From NCBI GenBank assembly GCA_016716465.1, contig JADJWH010000007.1, forward strand, positions 162,431 through 226,430: DNA of 64,000 nt. The letters run 5' to 3'. Below, piece by piece: positions 9,201 to 17,092 of the stretch (positions are counted from its first letter, which is position 1; each line of letters begins with the position of its first letter). The notes under the pieces are model-generated. The model was not told where the DNA came from. It worked only from the letters and a program-made list of their open reading frames with translations, and searched no databases. The DNA comes from Gammaproteobacteria bacterium (GTDB lineage: Bacteria; Pseudomonadota; Gammaproteobacteria; SZUA-140). Position numbers and translations under genes: made by a program.

Positions 9201-10369
9201 GCGGATTTGAGCAATTCCGGCAGGGTGGGGCCCGTGGGGGAAAAGTACCCCATGTTGGTGACCGGGTCGCGGGCCACGGTACCGGGTACGCCCACCAGCG
9301 CGGGATAACGCCCCGTCATCAGCGCGGCCCGGGTGGGGGAACAGACACTGCTGTTGGCGTAAAAATTATTGAAACGCATGCCATGCGCGGCGAGGTCGTC
9401 GAGATTCGGCGTCTCCAGGTCGGCCGCGAGCCCGGTGTAGGCAACGTCGCCATACCCCTGATCGTCGGTGAGGATTACGACGATATTGGGCGGTGGGGCG
9501 GACTGTATCGTCACCGCGAAGCTCAGGCTGGAAAACGCGCCGGCGCCATCGGTCGCGGTGACGGTAACCGAATAAGGGCTGCCCGCGGCGCTGCCCGCGG
9601 GGGGCGTCCAGTTCAGCGTGCCGCTACCATTGCCGTTGTCGGTCAGGATGTTCGGGTTGCCAGGCAGGGTGTTGGTCTGGGTCAGCGTGAGTGGGGCGGG
9701 ACCGTCGCTGTCGGAGGCTGTAAAAGGGAGATTCCAGGATATCCCCTCGGTGACCATCTGGGTACCGATGGGGTTTATCACAGGAGCGGCATTGTTGGCG
9801 GTAAAGCTGATCCAGTTGATGTTGAGGCTGCCGACGTCGATCTGCAGCCGCATCACATGTTGTCCGGCGCTCAGATTGACCGTTCTGCTGACGGTCTGCC
9901 AGGTGGTCCAGCCGCCGGTGTTGGGTATCGCGATGGGGCCGGTGATATCCACCCCATCCATCAGGACGCGCGCCTGTTTTCCGTTCACGGCGGTGGCCGT
10001 TCGCAGGTTCAGGACATAGCTGCCGGTAGCCGCGACGTTGACTGTGTATGCCAGCCACTCTCCGACTTTGGTCGAGCCGACCATGTAGGCGCCGCTGACG
10101 TCCGCGGAGTTCCAGATGTCGACGTTGTCGGTTCGGTAGAGCCCGCCCTCGTTGCCCGAAGTGGCGTCCTGGTAGCCGACACCGGAGCCACCCAGATCGT
10201 AGTCTTCCGCCTCGATCAGCCCGGGTACGGCCCATGGGGTACCGCCAAAAGGCGTTTGCACGGCCTCCGCATGCGGAGACAGCCCAAGAACCAGAAAGAA
10301 GGTACTGAGAAGAAGGTACTGCTTGGTTAACCTAAGATGCACCCAGGCGTCCGGCGTTTTATTGAACAT
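3239..10369 (-). CDS. Giant exported sulfatase-SGNH esterase fusion with CBM6 and Ig repeats
   Basis: 2376 residues. The order is: signal peptide (about 1-36); CBM6 (40-190); Ig-like (195-290); type I sulfatase (294-725); an uncharacterised region (730-1030); chitobiase C-terminal-like domain (about 1035-1110); CBM6 (1115-1255); three Ig-like domains (1260-1550); CBM6 (1560-1710); a jelly-roll/LamG-like domain (1716-1900); an Ig-like domain; an SGNH/GDSL hydrolase (about 1990-2230); and an unassigned C-terminal domain. The sulfatase keeps the formylglycine signature C343-S-P-T-R, the metal-binding TDDQGYGD start, GKWHLGD and SDNGG. The SGNH part has GDSITNG (about 2003), GVND and NLHPN (about 2200). 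It should act outside the cell, removing sulfate and probably ester groups from a polysaccharide. It needs a formylglycine-generating or anaerobic sulfatase-maturing enzyme, not seen here. The start is ATG at 10369 with GGAC upstream. Five sulfotransferases nearby suggest that its substrate is the self-made polymer. Confidence 0.9.
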   Translation of the reverse strand: MFNKTPDAWVHLRLTKQYLLLSTFFLVLGLSPHAEAVQTPFGGTPWAVPGLIEAEDYDLGGSGVGYQDATSGNEGGLYRTDNVDIWNSADVSGAYMVGSTKVGEWLAYTVNVAATGSYVLNLRTATAVNGKQARVLMDGVDITGPIAIPNTGGWTTWQTVSRTVNLSAGQHVMRLQIDVGSLNINWISFTANNAAPVINPIGTQMVTEGISWNLPFTASDSDGPAPLTLTQTNTLPGNPNILTDNGNGSGTLNWTPPAGSAAGSPYSVTVTATDGAGAFSSLSFAVTIQSAPPPNIVVILTDDQGYGDVAYTGLAADLETPNLDDLAAHGMRFNNFYANSSVCSPTRAALMTGRYPALVGVPGTVARDPVTNMGYFSPTGPTLPELLKSAGYTTGLIGKWHLGDYLGGDPHNLPTHRGFDHFHGFIGAAGDYYTHDGSSYGWPGDNLLMLNDTVLDPASLQGIHTTDLLTQWAKDYIQERAGSSQPFMMYLAFSAPHDPVQPPQSYLNQVLAREPGIDPERAKLVALIEHLDDSIGQVVQELKDNGIYDNTLIIYTSDNGGYLLHNANNGPYRGGKLDFYEGGLRVPMAAVWPGRIQPGTQSAEIALTMDLYATIAEAAGVTIQHPIEGRSILPTLLGQSPQYPARDLFFENRSTFTDTLWKTHYAVRRQDWKLVQNAPGGTFELYNLASDPYETQNLAASNPTKVTELMAVLNGYKAEESLVPWQPPLDLERGVLNNVDGAWRTINLSHPYRAPIVLTSVQYPDAAMPPVVTRIRNADDLTVDHASFDIRLERADNSGTAITPATVQYLVVEAGVYNQAHHGVDLEALRLRTNRTDNASSWVGTQRPYANSYAQPVVLGQVMSYNDADFSTFWSRGSSAQNPPNTNTLYIGKHVGEDPDKTRSAETLGYVVMNAGISTLDGDTALAGLSSAVAQGIEDSPPFNIPISGLTQPEIAIVSQAGMKGTNGGWVVQYGPGAVSPSQLAVAIDEDQKLDVERSHLSAEQVAYLVFDSQAGAPAVAEPAFVPDGGTFQNSVDVQLSSTTPGAAIHYTTDGSTPNATSTLYTAPFTLTATTTVKAIAIRTGYNNSAVISRTFTIQTNGQAPYGGFPWPIPGLIEAENYDLGGSDVGYFDTTAGNAGNLYRSDDIDIWNSGDTGGTYMVGQTSTGEWMRYTVNVAAAGSYTLNLRVATAANGKRLRFLMNGADITGPITVPNTGGWTTWQTISKTVTLNAGQQTLRLQVDNGSFNVNWISFTSDGSSNAPPTLNPIGNQTVTEGQPLVVPVSASDTDGPAPLTLSQTNTLPGSPNILTDNGNGTGTLNWTPATGDSSGSPYSVTVTATDGAGASSSTSFTISVAGNQAPVLSPIGNQAISEGQSLGLVVTASDTDGPAPLTLSQTNTLPGNPNILTDYGSGNGFIDWTPPAGSSAGSPYSITVTATDGAGHFSSMIFTVTVTDNLPPTLSPIGNQVVTEGQPLVVPVSASDTDGPAPLTLSQTNTLPGNPFILTDNGNGTGTLNWTPSTGAAAGSPYSVTVTATDGDGAFSSASFKVTVISSTQPPYGGTPWPIPGVIEAENYDLGGPGIAYQDATVGNDGNLYRSDNVDIWNASDVSGAYMVGSTKAGEWLEYTVEVQSAGSYMLNLRVATAANGKQARVLMNGNDIAGPIAIPNTGGWITWQTVSIPVNIGSAGQKVMRLQIDNGSFNVNWISFTAAGALPLPYSEDFSSGFATNWQVVNDSGQDPNWGVTAGEYRQNNFVGFNGSALQGGYHRGTYSYLVPGITLGDYTFSVKALPTAASGQDIGVMIRVNPNDNSYTRLSYSAANGFARLETRAGGTFHTLAKNARGYLTGTPLNVTMKAQGPVVIASVNGEKLFGAYDTSLSSGTVGLYCRDQCAFDDVYIQDNDTVPAVAISAPVSYSVSPGTTFDVGAVVMNKPAGATVEFQLNSLLNSCTVASETGHAGLFTASCTAPAQGVYQLSAVLRDQFNVQLDSDTNTSISSGGDNHVAFGDSITNGLDDSTSSDGISQGGWVISSQGYEAALTDLLNSQQPYPSLVNNAGVPGDTSANLLNDRLASVLEGYPDSNRFIVTIGVNDANGTLFTPSGLGCNGSQCNGTFKGNLQATINQLTAAGKTVVVNRAPPRFGDPFQAPYADPANHARNLLIRDGYNAVIANELTDRQLGANLYDYFLGSENKFYLYATNLHPNALGYEVMARLIANALTGNSTPPFVASALCLRLSQGGSCASPLPYKENLMEPGDPYYVDQTYTINSPIPAALAHGRWILTGNLDKNAANSDYLSFNIPAPATLYVAYDANAATLPSWLSSGFVDSGLRIYTSNPSTPQMKLYRKDNASGTILLGGANAAATGAAANYIAIVVKN

Positions 10370-10446
10370 AGCTTGTCCATGATGTATCTGGCCACACTGT
10401 GTCCTTACAGGCAGAGGCTAGGGTACGAACAAGCCAAAATGATAGA

Positions 10447-10482
10447 GAAAACCGCCTGGTTTCTCAATGGGCTTGAGGCGGT
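10447..10482 (-). terminator. Probable intrinsic terminator after the beta-propeller gene pair
   Basis: Read on the minus strand, ACCGCCT (10482-10476) pairs with AGGCGGT (10457-10451) across an 18-base loop and is followed by TTTTCTCT. It lies about 80 bases after the stop at 10563 and before the sulfatase start at 10369, so it would separate the two transcription units. The rest of the gap (10370-10440) must hold the sulfatase promoter, but I see no convincing -35/-10 pair. Confidence 0.55.
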
Positions 10483-10562
10483 GCGAACAGGGCAAAAAAG
10501 GTTAAGTGATTGAAATTAATAAATAAATAATTTTTGGTTATGTGACGGATTTTTGGCGATTC

Positions 10563-12587
10563 TCAAGGGGGGCTGTCGCCGGTCTCTTCCCGGGCCCGGA
10601 GGACACGGTCTGCCTGGACATCATGGAGGGTTTGAACGGTACCACTGGGCCAATGGATCGTGATCTCATCCGCCTGGACATTCGCGCCCAGGCCGAAGTG
10701 GAGGCGGGGGAAATTTTGCGCGATCCGGTGCATGCCGCCAGTCTGTACCCGGGTCTGGGTTACCCCTCCGGCCGTCAGGCTGACGACAGCCCCGATGCCG
10801 TCGCGGTTGGAGCGGACCCCCTCGAGGTCGATCTCGAGCCAGTGGTTTCCATTGCCGAGATTCCGGAACAGCTGGTGCGGTCCATCCGCCACGAAGGGCG
10901 AGGTCGGATCCATCCCGTTGGTGACGAACAGATCGAGGAAACCGTCGCGATCGTAGTCAGCCACGGCGACGATGTCGCCGCGTCCAAGCGGGCTTCCCGC
11001 CGCGCCGCCCGCGTCGGAGACCAGAGTGAAGTTTCCCTTGCCGTCATTTTCCAGCAAGCGGTTCGGCAGATTTTCGACGGCACCGGAGCAAACCAGATAC
11101 AAGTCGATATCCATGTCATTGTCGAAATCGCCGGCGGCGACGGAATGACAGGCGGTATCGGCGCCGGCCGCGCCGGATAGCTTGTGTCGGATATATCCGC
11201 CTTCTCCGCGCATCAGCAGGGCGTCGATACCCTGTTCGCGAAAGGGCTCGAATCCTTCCTGCTTCAGCCCGGTGATGGGCGTGGATGAATTGATGATGAG
11301 ATCAACGAACAGTCCATTCGAGATATTGCTGAAAACCCAGTCGCCAGATTCGCGATCGAAGGTGATCGAGAAGCCGCCGTTGCGAACGACTTCCGCGGAT
11401 GGGGCTCCGTTAACCGCGGGGTCATCGCTGGATAAGGAAAACGAGCGCGAATCGGGATGGATGCCTTGCGTCCCGATATAGACGGTCGAGAGGTCAATGA
11501 ACGCGGGGAAGATCCGTACATCCAGGTGTCCCGGCGCATGGAATCGAACAGTTCTGGCTGCTTCATCCTTATTGCTGGTCAGCGTCGCCTTGATCGAATC
11601 AGGAGCGGTCTGAATCACATCCGACAGCAACCATGGACCGATCGTCAGATAGATATCGGGTTTTCCATCATTGTCGAAATCCGCGATCGCCGCGTCGCTG
11701 ATATTGTCGAGCGCGGGAAAGCCCATCATCGCGGTTTCATCGCTAAACGGGACGTCATCGATCGAGTAAACCCTGGTCGGCGATGACAACAGAACCAGAG
11801 AGGCTTCCTGATCGCTCAGTAAGTCGGAAAGCTGGGCGGATTCCAGGTGTTTGTGCATATTGACCAGGCTGATTCGTCCGAATTTGAACCGCAGCGCGTT
11901 GCGCGCCATCCCCAGGTAGTCATCACGGCGAGACCAGCGGTCATCGCGGAAGCCGAATATTTTGTTCGCTTTCTCGAAGGAGTGATCGTCCTTCTGGCGA
12001 AAAATCCAGGAAGGCGTGGTGCCGCCACCGAGCCGTGTATTGGCCACCACCAGGTCGAGTCTGCCGTCCCGGTCAGCGTCGAGCCAGAGCGGGGTGCGCG
12101 CGAATCCTGTCGCGGCGAGGCCATATTTTTTCGCGCTTTCGACCAGTTTTCCCCCCTCGTTCACGAACAGATGATTGAGGCCGCACCCGAAACAGAATGT
12201 GCCATCGATGTTCTGCATCGCCCCGACGACCTCGACCATATCCTGGTCGCCATCGTTGTCGAAATCGGCCCAGGCCGCCCCGTGGGTATCGGCGTGGGGA
12301 TTGGTCGACCATACCTGGTCGATCACGTTGGAGAAACCGCCGCCCTGAAGATTGAGATAGAGCGTGGGTTTGCTGTCATGGTTGCCGACCCAAAGGTCGG
12401 GCCAGCCGTCGCCATTGAAGTCTCCCCACGAGGCGCCATAGCTCTGTCCCGCATGATCGATGCCCATCCGCTGGCTGGCATCCTCGAACCGGATGGCCGC
12501 CGGAAGCGACTGAACCGTGACCAGGCATAGCAGGGCGGACAGACGCGCAAGCCGGTTGGCCACGAAAGCGGGGCGGAAATCGTTCAT
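10563..12587 (-). CDS. Exported FG-GAP/VCBS beta-propeller protein with ASPIC/UnbV C-terminus
   Basis: 674 residues from ATG 12587, which has GGGAG eight bases upstream and is followed by a signal peptide (LARLSALLCLVTVQSLPAA). An alternative ATG at 12647 overlaps the upstream stop as ATGA, so some coupling is possible. The body holds calcium-binding-like repeats (DFNGDGWPDLWVGNHD, DFDNDGDQD, DADRDGRLDLVVANT, DFDNDMDIDLYLVCSG, DYDRDGFLDLFVTNG) of an integrin-like propeller. The last 90 residues are an ASPIC/UnbV domain (NHWLEIDLEG, SNRDGIGA, LHFGLG, WPSGTVQ). Such proteins are extracellular or periplasmic and of unknown function; carbohydrate binding is often supposed. It is paralogous to its neighbour and to 17093-19150. 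Confidence 0.85.
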   Translation of the reverse strand: MNDFRPAFVANRLARLSALLCLVTVQSLPAAIRFEDASQRMGIDHAGQSYGASWGDFNGDGWPDLWVGNHDSKPTLYLNLQGGGFSNVIDQVWSTNPHADTHGAAWADFDNDGDQDMVEVVGAMQNIDGTFCFGCGLNHLFVNEGGKLVESAKKYGLAATGFARTPLWLDADRDGRLDLVVANTRLGGGTTPSWIFRQKDDHSFEKANKIFGFRDDRWSRRDDYLGMARNALRFKFGRISLVNMHKHLESAQLSDLLSDQEASLVLLSSPTRVYSIDDVPFSDETAMMGFPALDNISDAAIADFDNDGKPDIYLTIGPWLLSDVIQTAPDSIKATLTSNKDEAARTVRFHAPGHLDVRIFPAFIDLSTVYIGTQGIHPDSRSFSLSSDDPAVNGAPSAEVVRNGGFSITFDRESGDWVFSNISNGLFVDLIINSSTPITGLKQEGFEPFREQGIDALLMRGEGGYIRHKLSGAAGADTACHSVAAGDFDNDMDIDLYLVCSGAVENLPNRLLENDGKGNFTLVSDAGGAAGSPLGRGDIVAVADYDRDGFLDLFVTNGMDPTSPFVADGPHQLFRNLGNGNHWLEIDLEGVRSNRDGIGAVVSLTAGGVTQTRVQTGGMHRIAQNFPRLHFGLGANVQADEITIHWPSGTVQTLHDVQADRVLRAREETGDSPP

Positions 12588-12643
12588 CGGCCGAACTCCC
12601 ATCGAGAGCCGCTTGCGCGATATGTTGAGCGTCGAATCCAGGG

Positions 12644-14683
12644 TCATCTGGCCGCTTCCGTGACAGTCACTATCCGGTCGGCCTGGAGGTTCCTCAGTTC
12701 CTGTACGGTGCCGCCCGGCCAGCGGATCGTGAGCCTGTCGACCGTGCTGTTGGCGCCCAGCCCGAAATGGATGCGTGAATGGTTCTGCGAGAAACTGTGC
12801 ATGCCGCCGCCCTGGGTCCGGGTCTGGCTCTTGCCGCCGGTCTCGAGCGTGAGCAGAGCCCCGATGCCGTCGCGGTTGGAGGTCGTGCCTGCGAGGTCGA
12901 TTTCGATCCAGTGGTTGTCGTTGCCGAGGTTGCGGAACAACTGATGTGGGCCATCGGCGAATGGCGGAGGTCCCAGGCCGTTGGTCACAAACAGATCGAG
13001 AAAGCCGTCACGGTCGTAATCCGCGACGCTCACCTGATTCCCGCGACCGCGCTCGCTGCCCGCCGCGCCGCCGGCCTGTTCTATCCGGGTGAAGTTGGCC
13101 TTGCCATCGTTTTCGTAGAGTATGTTGGGCTGATTCTGTGTGGGATCGGAACAGACCAGATACAGATCGATGTCCATGTCGTTGTCGAAGTCGCCGGCGG
13201 CGACCGAACTGCAGGCGGCGGGATTTCCGCTATCCGGGCCCTTGCGTGCCGTGAACTTTTTCCCGTCATTGATCAGGAGTCTGTCCTCGAGTCGGCCATT
13301 CGAGGGTTTGAAGCCCTCGGTGTGAATGGATGAGACAGGTTCGGTCGACGCCAGCTTGTATCCGATGGAGGCGATGGAGCTCCTCAGCGTCCAGGTTCGC
13401 GCGGCGCGGTCATAATGCAGAAAAATGCCCTCGCCCGCTCCCGCCGGAGGAAGAGCGCCAATCGATTCGTCATCGGGCGAAACGGTCAGCGCCTCTTCGG
13501 GCAGTTCCTGTTGCCGTTCCCCGAGATACAGCATGGGCCGGTTCGCCGATGCGGGATCGGAGGGGTCCATCCAGGGCCGGTGAATCTCGACCGTGATCGA
13601 ACCCTCGGAGATGAAAGCGATGGTGGAGGACTCGCCGGGTTTGTTGGCCAGATTGCCTTGCAGATGCGTCGCGTCGGTCTGGACCACATCCGTCGCCCAG
13701 GGCCTGGAACGTACCAGGTACCAGTCCGGTCTGCCGTCCCCGTTCAGATCTTCGAGGACGGCGTCCTGCACGGAGCTGACGTTGGGGAGCGATATCGTCC
13801 CATCCGCGTTCCGCAGGCCGGTGGAAGTCATGCCATAGATCCGCCCGGGCCGCATGTAGGCGATCAATTCGGGGTGGCCGTCGCCCGTCAGGTCAGCCAG
13901 TTGCGCGAATTCATCGGTGGATTTGATGGCGCCGGGCTTTTTATAACCCAGGGCCACGGCGTAGTCTCTGACGCGATTCATGGCCCGTGACAGAAACGAC
14001 TCTTCGGGCTGCGGGAAACCCAGGACCTTGTTGGCGAGAGAAAATCCGCCGGATGTCTGCAGGAAAATCGCCGACGGCGCCTCCACGCGGGGATGGTTCA
14101 TCAACAGGAGGTCGAGTTTCCCGTCCTGGTCGATGTCGAGCCAGAGCGGTGTTCTGCCCCGGCCCAGCGAGTAATCCACCCCGTACTTCCCGGCCAGGTT
14201 GGTCAGCTTGCCGTCTTCGTTGATAAACAATCTGTTTGCACTGGCCCCCCGCCCCGCGCCTCCACCGGTGACCACAACCAGATCCTGGTCGCCATCGCCG
14301 TCGAAATCGGCCCAGGCCGCGCCATGGAAATCGGGCGCCGGAGCGGTCGGCAGACGTTTTCCGTTCGGCCCCAGGAAACCGGATGCGGCATCATCGACGA
14401 GGATGTCGGCCGCGCGGTTTGCGAACGTGCCGTCGTGCAGGTTCAGATAGAGCGAGGGCCGGATGCCATGGTGGTTCGAGACCCACAGATCCGGCCATCC
14501 ATCGTTGTCGAAATCGCCCCAGGACGAGCCGGCCGACGGGCCGGTGAAATGGATACCGGCGGCGAGTGAAGACTCTTCAAACCGGATGTCGGCCAGCGCG
14601 GCAAAGGGGATCACGCATGCCAATAGCAGGCCGGTAAGGCGGTAAAGCCTGTCTGGCTGCGGGGAATTGTCAAATATGCGCAT
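12644..14683 (-). CDS. Exported FG-GAP/VCBS beta-propeller protein with ASPIC/UnbV C-terminus
   Basis: About 679 residues if started at ATG 14683 (MRIFDNSPQ, then the signal core LTGLLLACVIPFAALA). The longer frame to 14797 adds residues that do not fit a signal peptide. Repeats of the type DFDNDGWPDLWVSNHH, DFDGDGDQDLVVVTGG, DIDQDGKLDLLLMNHP, DLNGDGRPDWYLV and DYDRDGFLDLFVTNG make up the propeller, and an ASPIC/UnbV domain closes the protein (NHWIEIDLAG, SNRDGIGALL, RIHFGLG, WPGGTVQEL). Its stop overlaps the long-form start of the next gene, so the two form an operon. A tandem duplication is the likely origin, since domain order and many loop sequences agree. Function is unknown. Confidence 0.85.
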   Translation of the reverse strand: MRIFDNSPQPDRLYRLTGLLLACVIPFAALADIRFEESSLAAGIHFTGPSAGSSWGDFDNDGWPDLWVSNHHGIRPSLYLNLHDGTFANRAADILVDDAASGFLGPNGKRLPTAPAPDFHGAAWADFDGDGDQDLVVVTGGGAGRGASANRLFINEDGKLTNLAGKYGVDYSLGRGRTPLWLDIDQDGKLDLLLMNHPRVEAPSAIFLQTSGGFSLANKVLGFPQPEESFLSRAMNRVRDYAVALGYKKPGAIKSTDEFAQLADLTGDGHPELIAYMRPGRIYGMTSTGLRNADGTISLPNVSSVQDAVLEDLNGDGRPDWYLVRSRPWATDVVQTDATHLQGNLANKPGESSTIAFISEGSITVEIHRPWMDPSDPASANRPMLYLGERQQELPEEALTVSPDDESIGALPPAGAGEGIFLHYDRAARTWTLRSSIASIGYKLASTEPVSSIHTEGFKPSNGRLEDRLLINDGKKFTARKGPDSGNPAACSSVAAGDFDNDMDIDLYLVCSDPTQNQPNILYENDGKANFTRIEQAGGAAGSERGRGNQVSVADYDRDGFLDLFVTNGLGPPPFADGPHQLFRNLGNDNHWIEIDLAGTTSNRDGIGALLTLETGGKSQTRTQGGGMHSFSQNHSRIHFGLGANSTVDRLTIRWPGGTVQELRNLQADRIVTVTEAAR

Positions 14684-14922
14684 GCGGCTTGTTCTTTGTT
14701 CGAGGCAATAGTTTAATACGGGGCGGGAAATCCTGTGCAACATATGCGGTATTATCGATCTATTCAAGGCGAGCGTACAACATCCGCCGCGCATCACACG
14801 AAGTATCCGTCACCCGGGCGGCCCCGCCAGGTGCCGTGTCGAGGTGCGGGCGCGGAAAAACCGCCCGTGACGGGTGGTTCCGGTCCGTGGCCGGTGCTGA
14901 GCGCTCCTGTTCGGGATAAACA

Positions 14923-15912
14923 ATGAATCAAAGTCCCACTCTGGTCAGTATCGTCACGCCCGTCTACAACGGCGAGGCTTATCTGGCGCAATGCATCGAA
15001 AGCGTGCTCGGGCAGACCTACCATAACTGGGAATACATCATAGTCAATAATTGCAGCACCGACGGCACGCCTGCCATCGTGGAGCGTTATGCGCGGCGGG
15101 ATTCGCGCATCAAGGTTCACGGCACCGACAGCTTGCTCTCGGCGGTGGAGAACCATAATTTCGCGGTAGCCAGGATGGATCCCGCGAGCGTGTACTGCAA
15201 AATCCTTCATGCCGACGACTGGCTGTTCCCCGAATGCCTGGAGCGCATGGTGGGCGTGGCGGTTTCGAACGCATCAGTGGGTATCGTCGGTTCCTACAAC
15301 CTGGTCGGGAAGACGGTGCGTTGCGACGGGCTGCCTTATCCGGACGCGGTGATTCCGGGACGGGAGGCCGGCCGCCTGGCTCTGTTGGGGAAGGCCTACC
15401 CGTTCTATTCACCTTCCTCCACGATGATCCGGTCGGATCTTGTCCGAGCCCGGGCCTCGTTCTACGACCCAACCAAGATGCATGCGGACGTCGAACTTAT
15501 GTACGAATTGCTCCAGGAACAGGATTTCGGCTTTGTACATCAGGTGCTGACGTACGTCCGTGAACACGCCGCGTCGGAAACCTCCCGGTCGGCTCAGCCG
15601 CTGAACAGGATTCTGTGGTCCAATTTCGATCTTCTGGTGAGATACGGCCCCATATTTCTCGAGGCAGGCGAGTTCAAGGCCAGGACCCGGGCCTATGAGC
15701 GCAACTATTACAAATTTCTGGCCCGGGGCCTGTGGGAGCTGCGCGACCGGGAATTCTGGCGCTATCACGCGCGAGGATTGCGATCGCTCGGCTATCCGAT
15801 CAATCCGGTGCGGCTGCTGGGTCGGGCCCTGGGCGAGGCCGTGTGTAGTCCACGGAACACCCTGGCGCGGCTGTTGCGCGGTTCAGGAATGACTCGCGGC
15901 GGCGCCCGCTGA
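14923..15912 (+). CDS. GT2 family glycosyltransferase
   Basis: 329 residues with the GT-A start typical of GT2 (VSIVTPVYNGEAYLAQCIESVLGQ, then VNNCSTDGT) and a metal-binding HADDW near residue 105. This is an inverting transferase that uses a nucleotide sugar in the cytoplasm. No transmembrane helices are evident, but the basic C-terminal third suggests membrane association. It is the only GT2 of the locus; all other transferases seen are GT4. It is divergent from the propeller operon and converges on the sulfotransferase at 15951. Donor and acceptor cannot be told from sequence. Confidence 0.88.
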   Translation: MNQSPTLVSIVTPVYNGEAYLAQCIESVLGQTYHNWEYIIVNNCSTDGTPAIVERYARRDSRIKVHGTDSLLSAVENHNFAVARMDPASVYCKILHADDWLFPECLERMVGVAVSNASVGIVGSYNLVGKTVRCDGLPYPDAVIPGREAGRLALLGKAYPFYSPSSTMIRSDLVRARASFYDPTKMHADVELMYELLQEQDFGFVHQVLTYVREHAASETSRSAQPLNRILWSNFDLLVRYGPIFLEAGEFKARTRAYERNYYKFLARGLWELRDREFWRYHARGLRSLGYPINPVRLLGRALGEAVCSPRNTLARLLRGSGMTRGGAR

Positions 15913-15927
15913 ACGCGGCGGACTGAT

Positions 15928-15944
15928 CGGTCATATCTTGACCG
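15928..15944. terminator. Short hairpin between convergent genes
   Basis: CGGTCA and TGACCG pair around a five-base loop in the 38-base gap between the GT2 stop and the sulfotransferase stop. A GC stem in this place fits a bidirectional terminator, but there is no proper T tract on either strand. Confidence 0.3.
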
Positions 15945-15950
15945 GGCGGT

Positions 15951-16895
15951 TCAGGCCCAGTCGGCGTCGGAATAAAACTCGCGCGCGACGTCCTCGACGT
16001 AACCCCGAATTCTCAGGATCTCTTCGCCCGACAGCCGGTGTTTCCAACTGGAAATGTTCTGCTGGCTGTCGAGTTTGAGAGTTTTCTCGGTGCCCGATGC
16101 CCGTTCGGGGTTGGACTTCCCAGTGTGTTCGGCGATCACGGAGCGCGCTTTGTCCGTGTAGGGCAGCTCCAGTTTTTTGTACAGATCCGCGAAGGACCGG
16201 GCGGGGTCGAGCGAGATGTCCTCATGGCGCAGGAAGGTCCAGTCAGGATGCCGTTTTTTGTAGGTTGAAATCACATGGTGATGCATCGCCCAGGCCAGCG
16301 ACGCGCGCTCGATCAGGTCGTGCTCGCCACCGCTCATCTCACGTATTCGCCGTTCAAAGGGGCCGAGATAATCCCGCATCAGCAAGGTTTGCGGCAACGC
16401 CCATTTTTCAGGATGGGAGGCCCATCCCAGCCGCTTCATGCTCGCGACGAATGCCGCGGGGTGGCGGATCATGACGATGCAGTGCATGTCGAAGTGGCCG
16501 CACAGCCACTCGGCCGACATCAGGGCGATCGGGTCCTTGATCAGGGGACGCCCTCCACCACGACGCAGCTCGCGGGATGCGCTCAGGTTGCGCGCGATGC
16601 CCAGCAGGTCCCGGGGCGAGCGCGCGGAGCGCAGCCCATGCCTCCAGTCGTATCGCCCTTCGAGCAGTCGTTGCACCGCGGCGTGATATTCGTCGCCGTT
16701 ATCCTCGCAGATATGAATGAAGTAGTGAGGCACCTTGAGCCCGTAAAGTTCCTCGCTCGCCTTGACGAGCGGGTTGAACGGTTCATGTACGTAGTACAGC
16801 GCGGGATCGATGGTGAGCATGCGTCCGAGCCAAGTGGTGCCCGAGCGCGGGGCGCCGGTGACCAGGACGGGCTTGATCATTGCGGTGGCGTTCAT
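15951..16895 (-). CDS. PAPS-dependent sulfotransferase family protein
   Basis: 314 residues. The PAPS 5'-phosphosulfate loop is at residues 9-24 (VLVTGAPRSGTTWLGRML) and the 3'-phosphate segment near 145 (CIVMIRHPAAFVASMKRLG). Between them lies the acceptor region. The C-terminal helix ends in YVEDVAREFYSD, a tail common in this family. It is divergent from the propeller lipoprotein at 17093 with about 200 bases between. A TATAAT at 17007-17012 in that gap could serve as the -10 of the plus-strand gene, but no good -35 accompanies it. This protein is not obviously closer to any one of the other four sulfotransferases, so each may sulfate a different position (inference). Confidence 0.88.
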   Translation of the reverse strand: MNATAMIKPVLVTGAPRSGTTWLGRMLTIDPALYYVHEPFNPLVKASEELYGLKVPHYFIHICEDNGDEYHAAVQRLLEGRYDWRHGLRSARSPRDLLGIARNLSASRELRRGGGRPLIKDPIALMSAEWLCGHFDMHCIVMIRHPAAFVASMKRLGWASHPEKWALPQTLLMRDYLGPFERRIREMSGGEHDLIERASLAWAMHHHVISTYKKRHPDWTFLRHEDISLDPARSFADLYKKLELPYTDKARSVIAEHTGKSNPERASGTEKTLKLDSQQNISSWKHRLSGEEILRIRGYVEDVAREFYSDADWA

Positions 16896-17092
16896 GTGTT
16901 ATCCATAAATGGGCGGGGATGGCTGGCCTTACATCGAAGCAAATCCTGTGCCACCGGGGTCTCATGGGCAGGATGTGTGCGATCGGTGAACAGCTCCGGG
17001 GCTCAGTATAATCCGGGCCCGTGTAAACACACAGCCGCCCTCCGCACGTGGTCTGGCATGCTATCAGTGAAATAGCGGATAATGATATCTCA

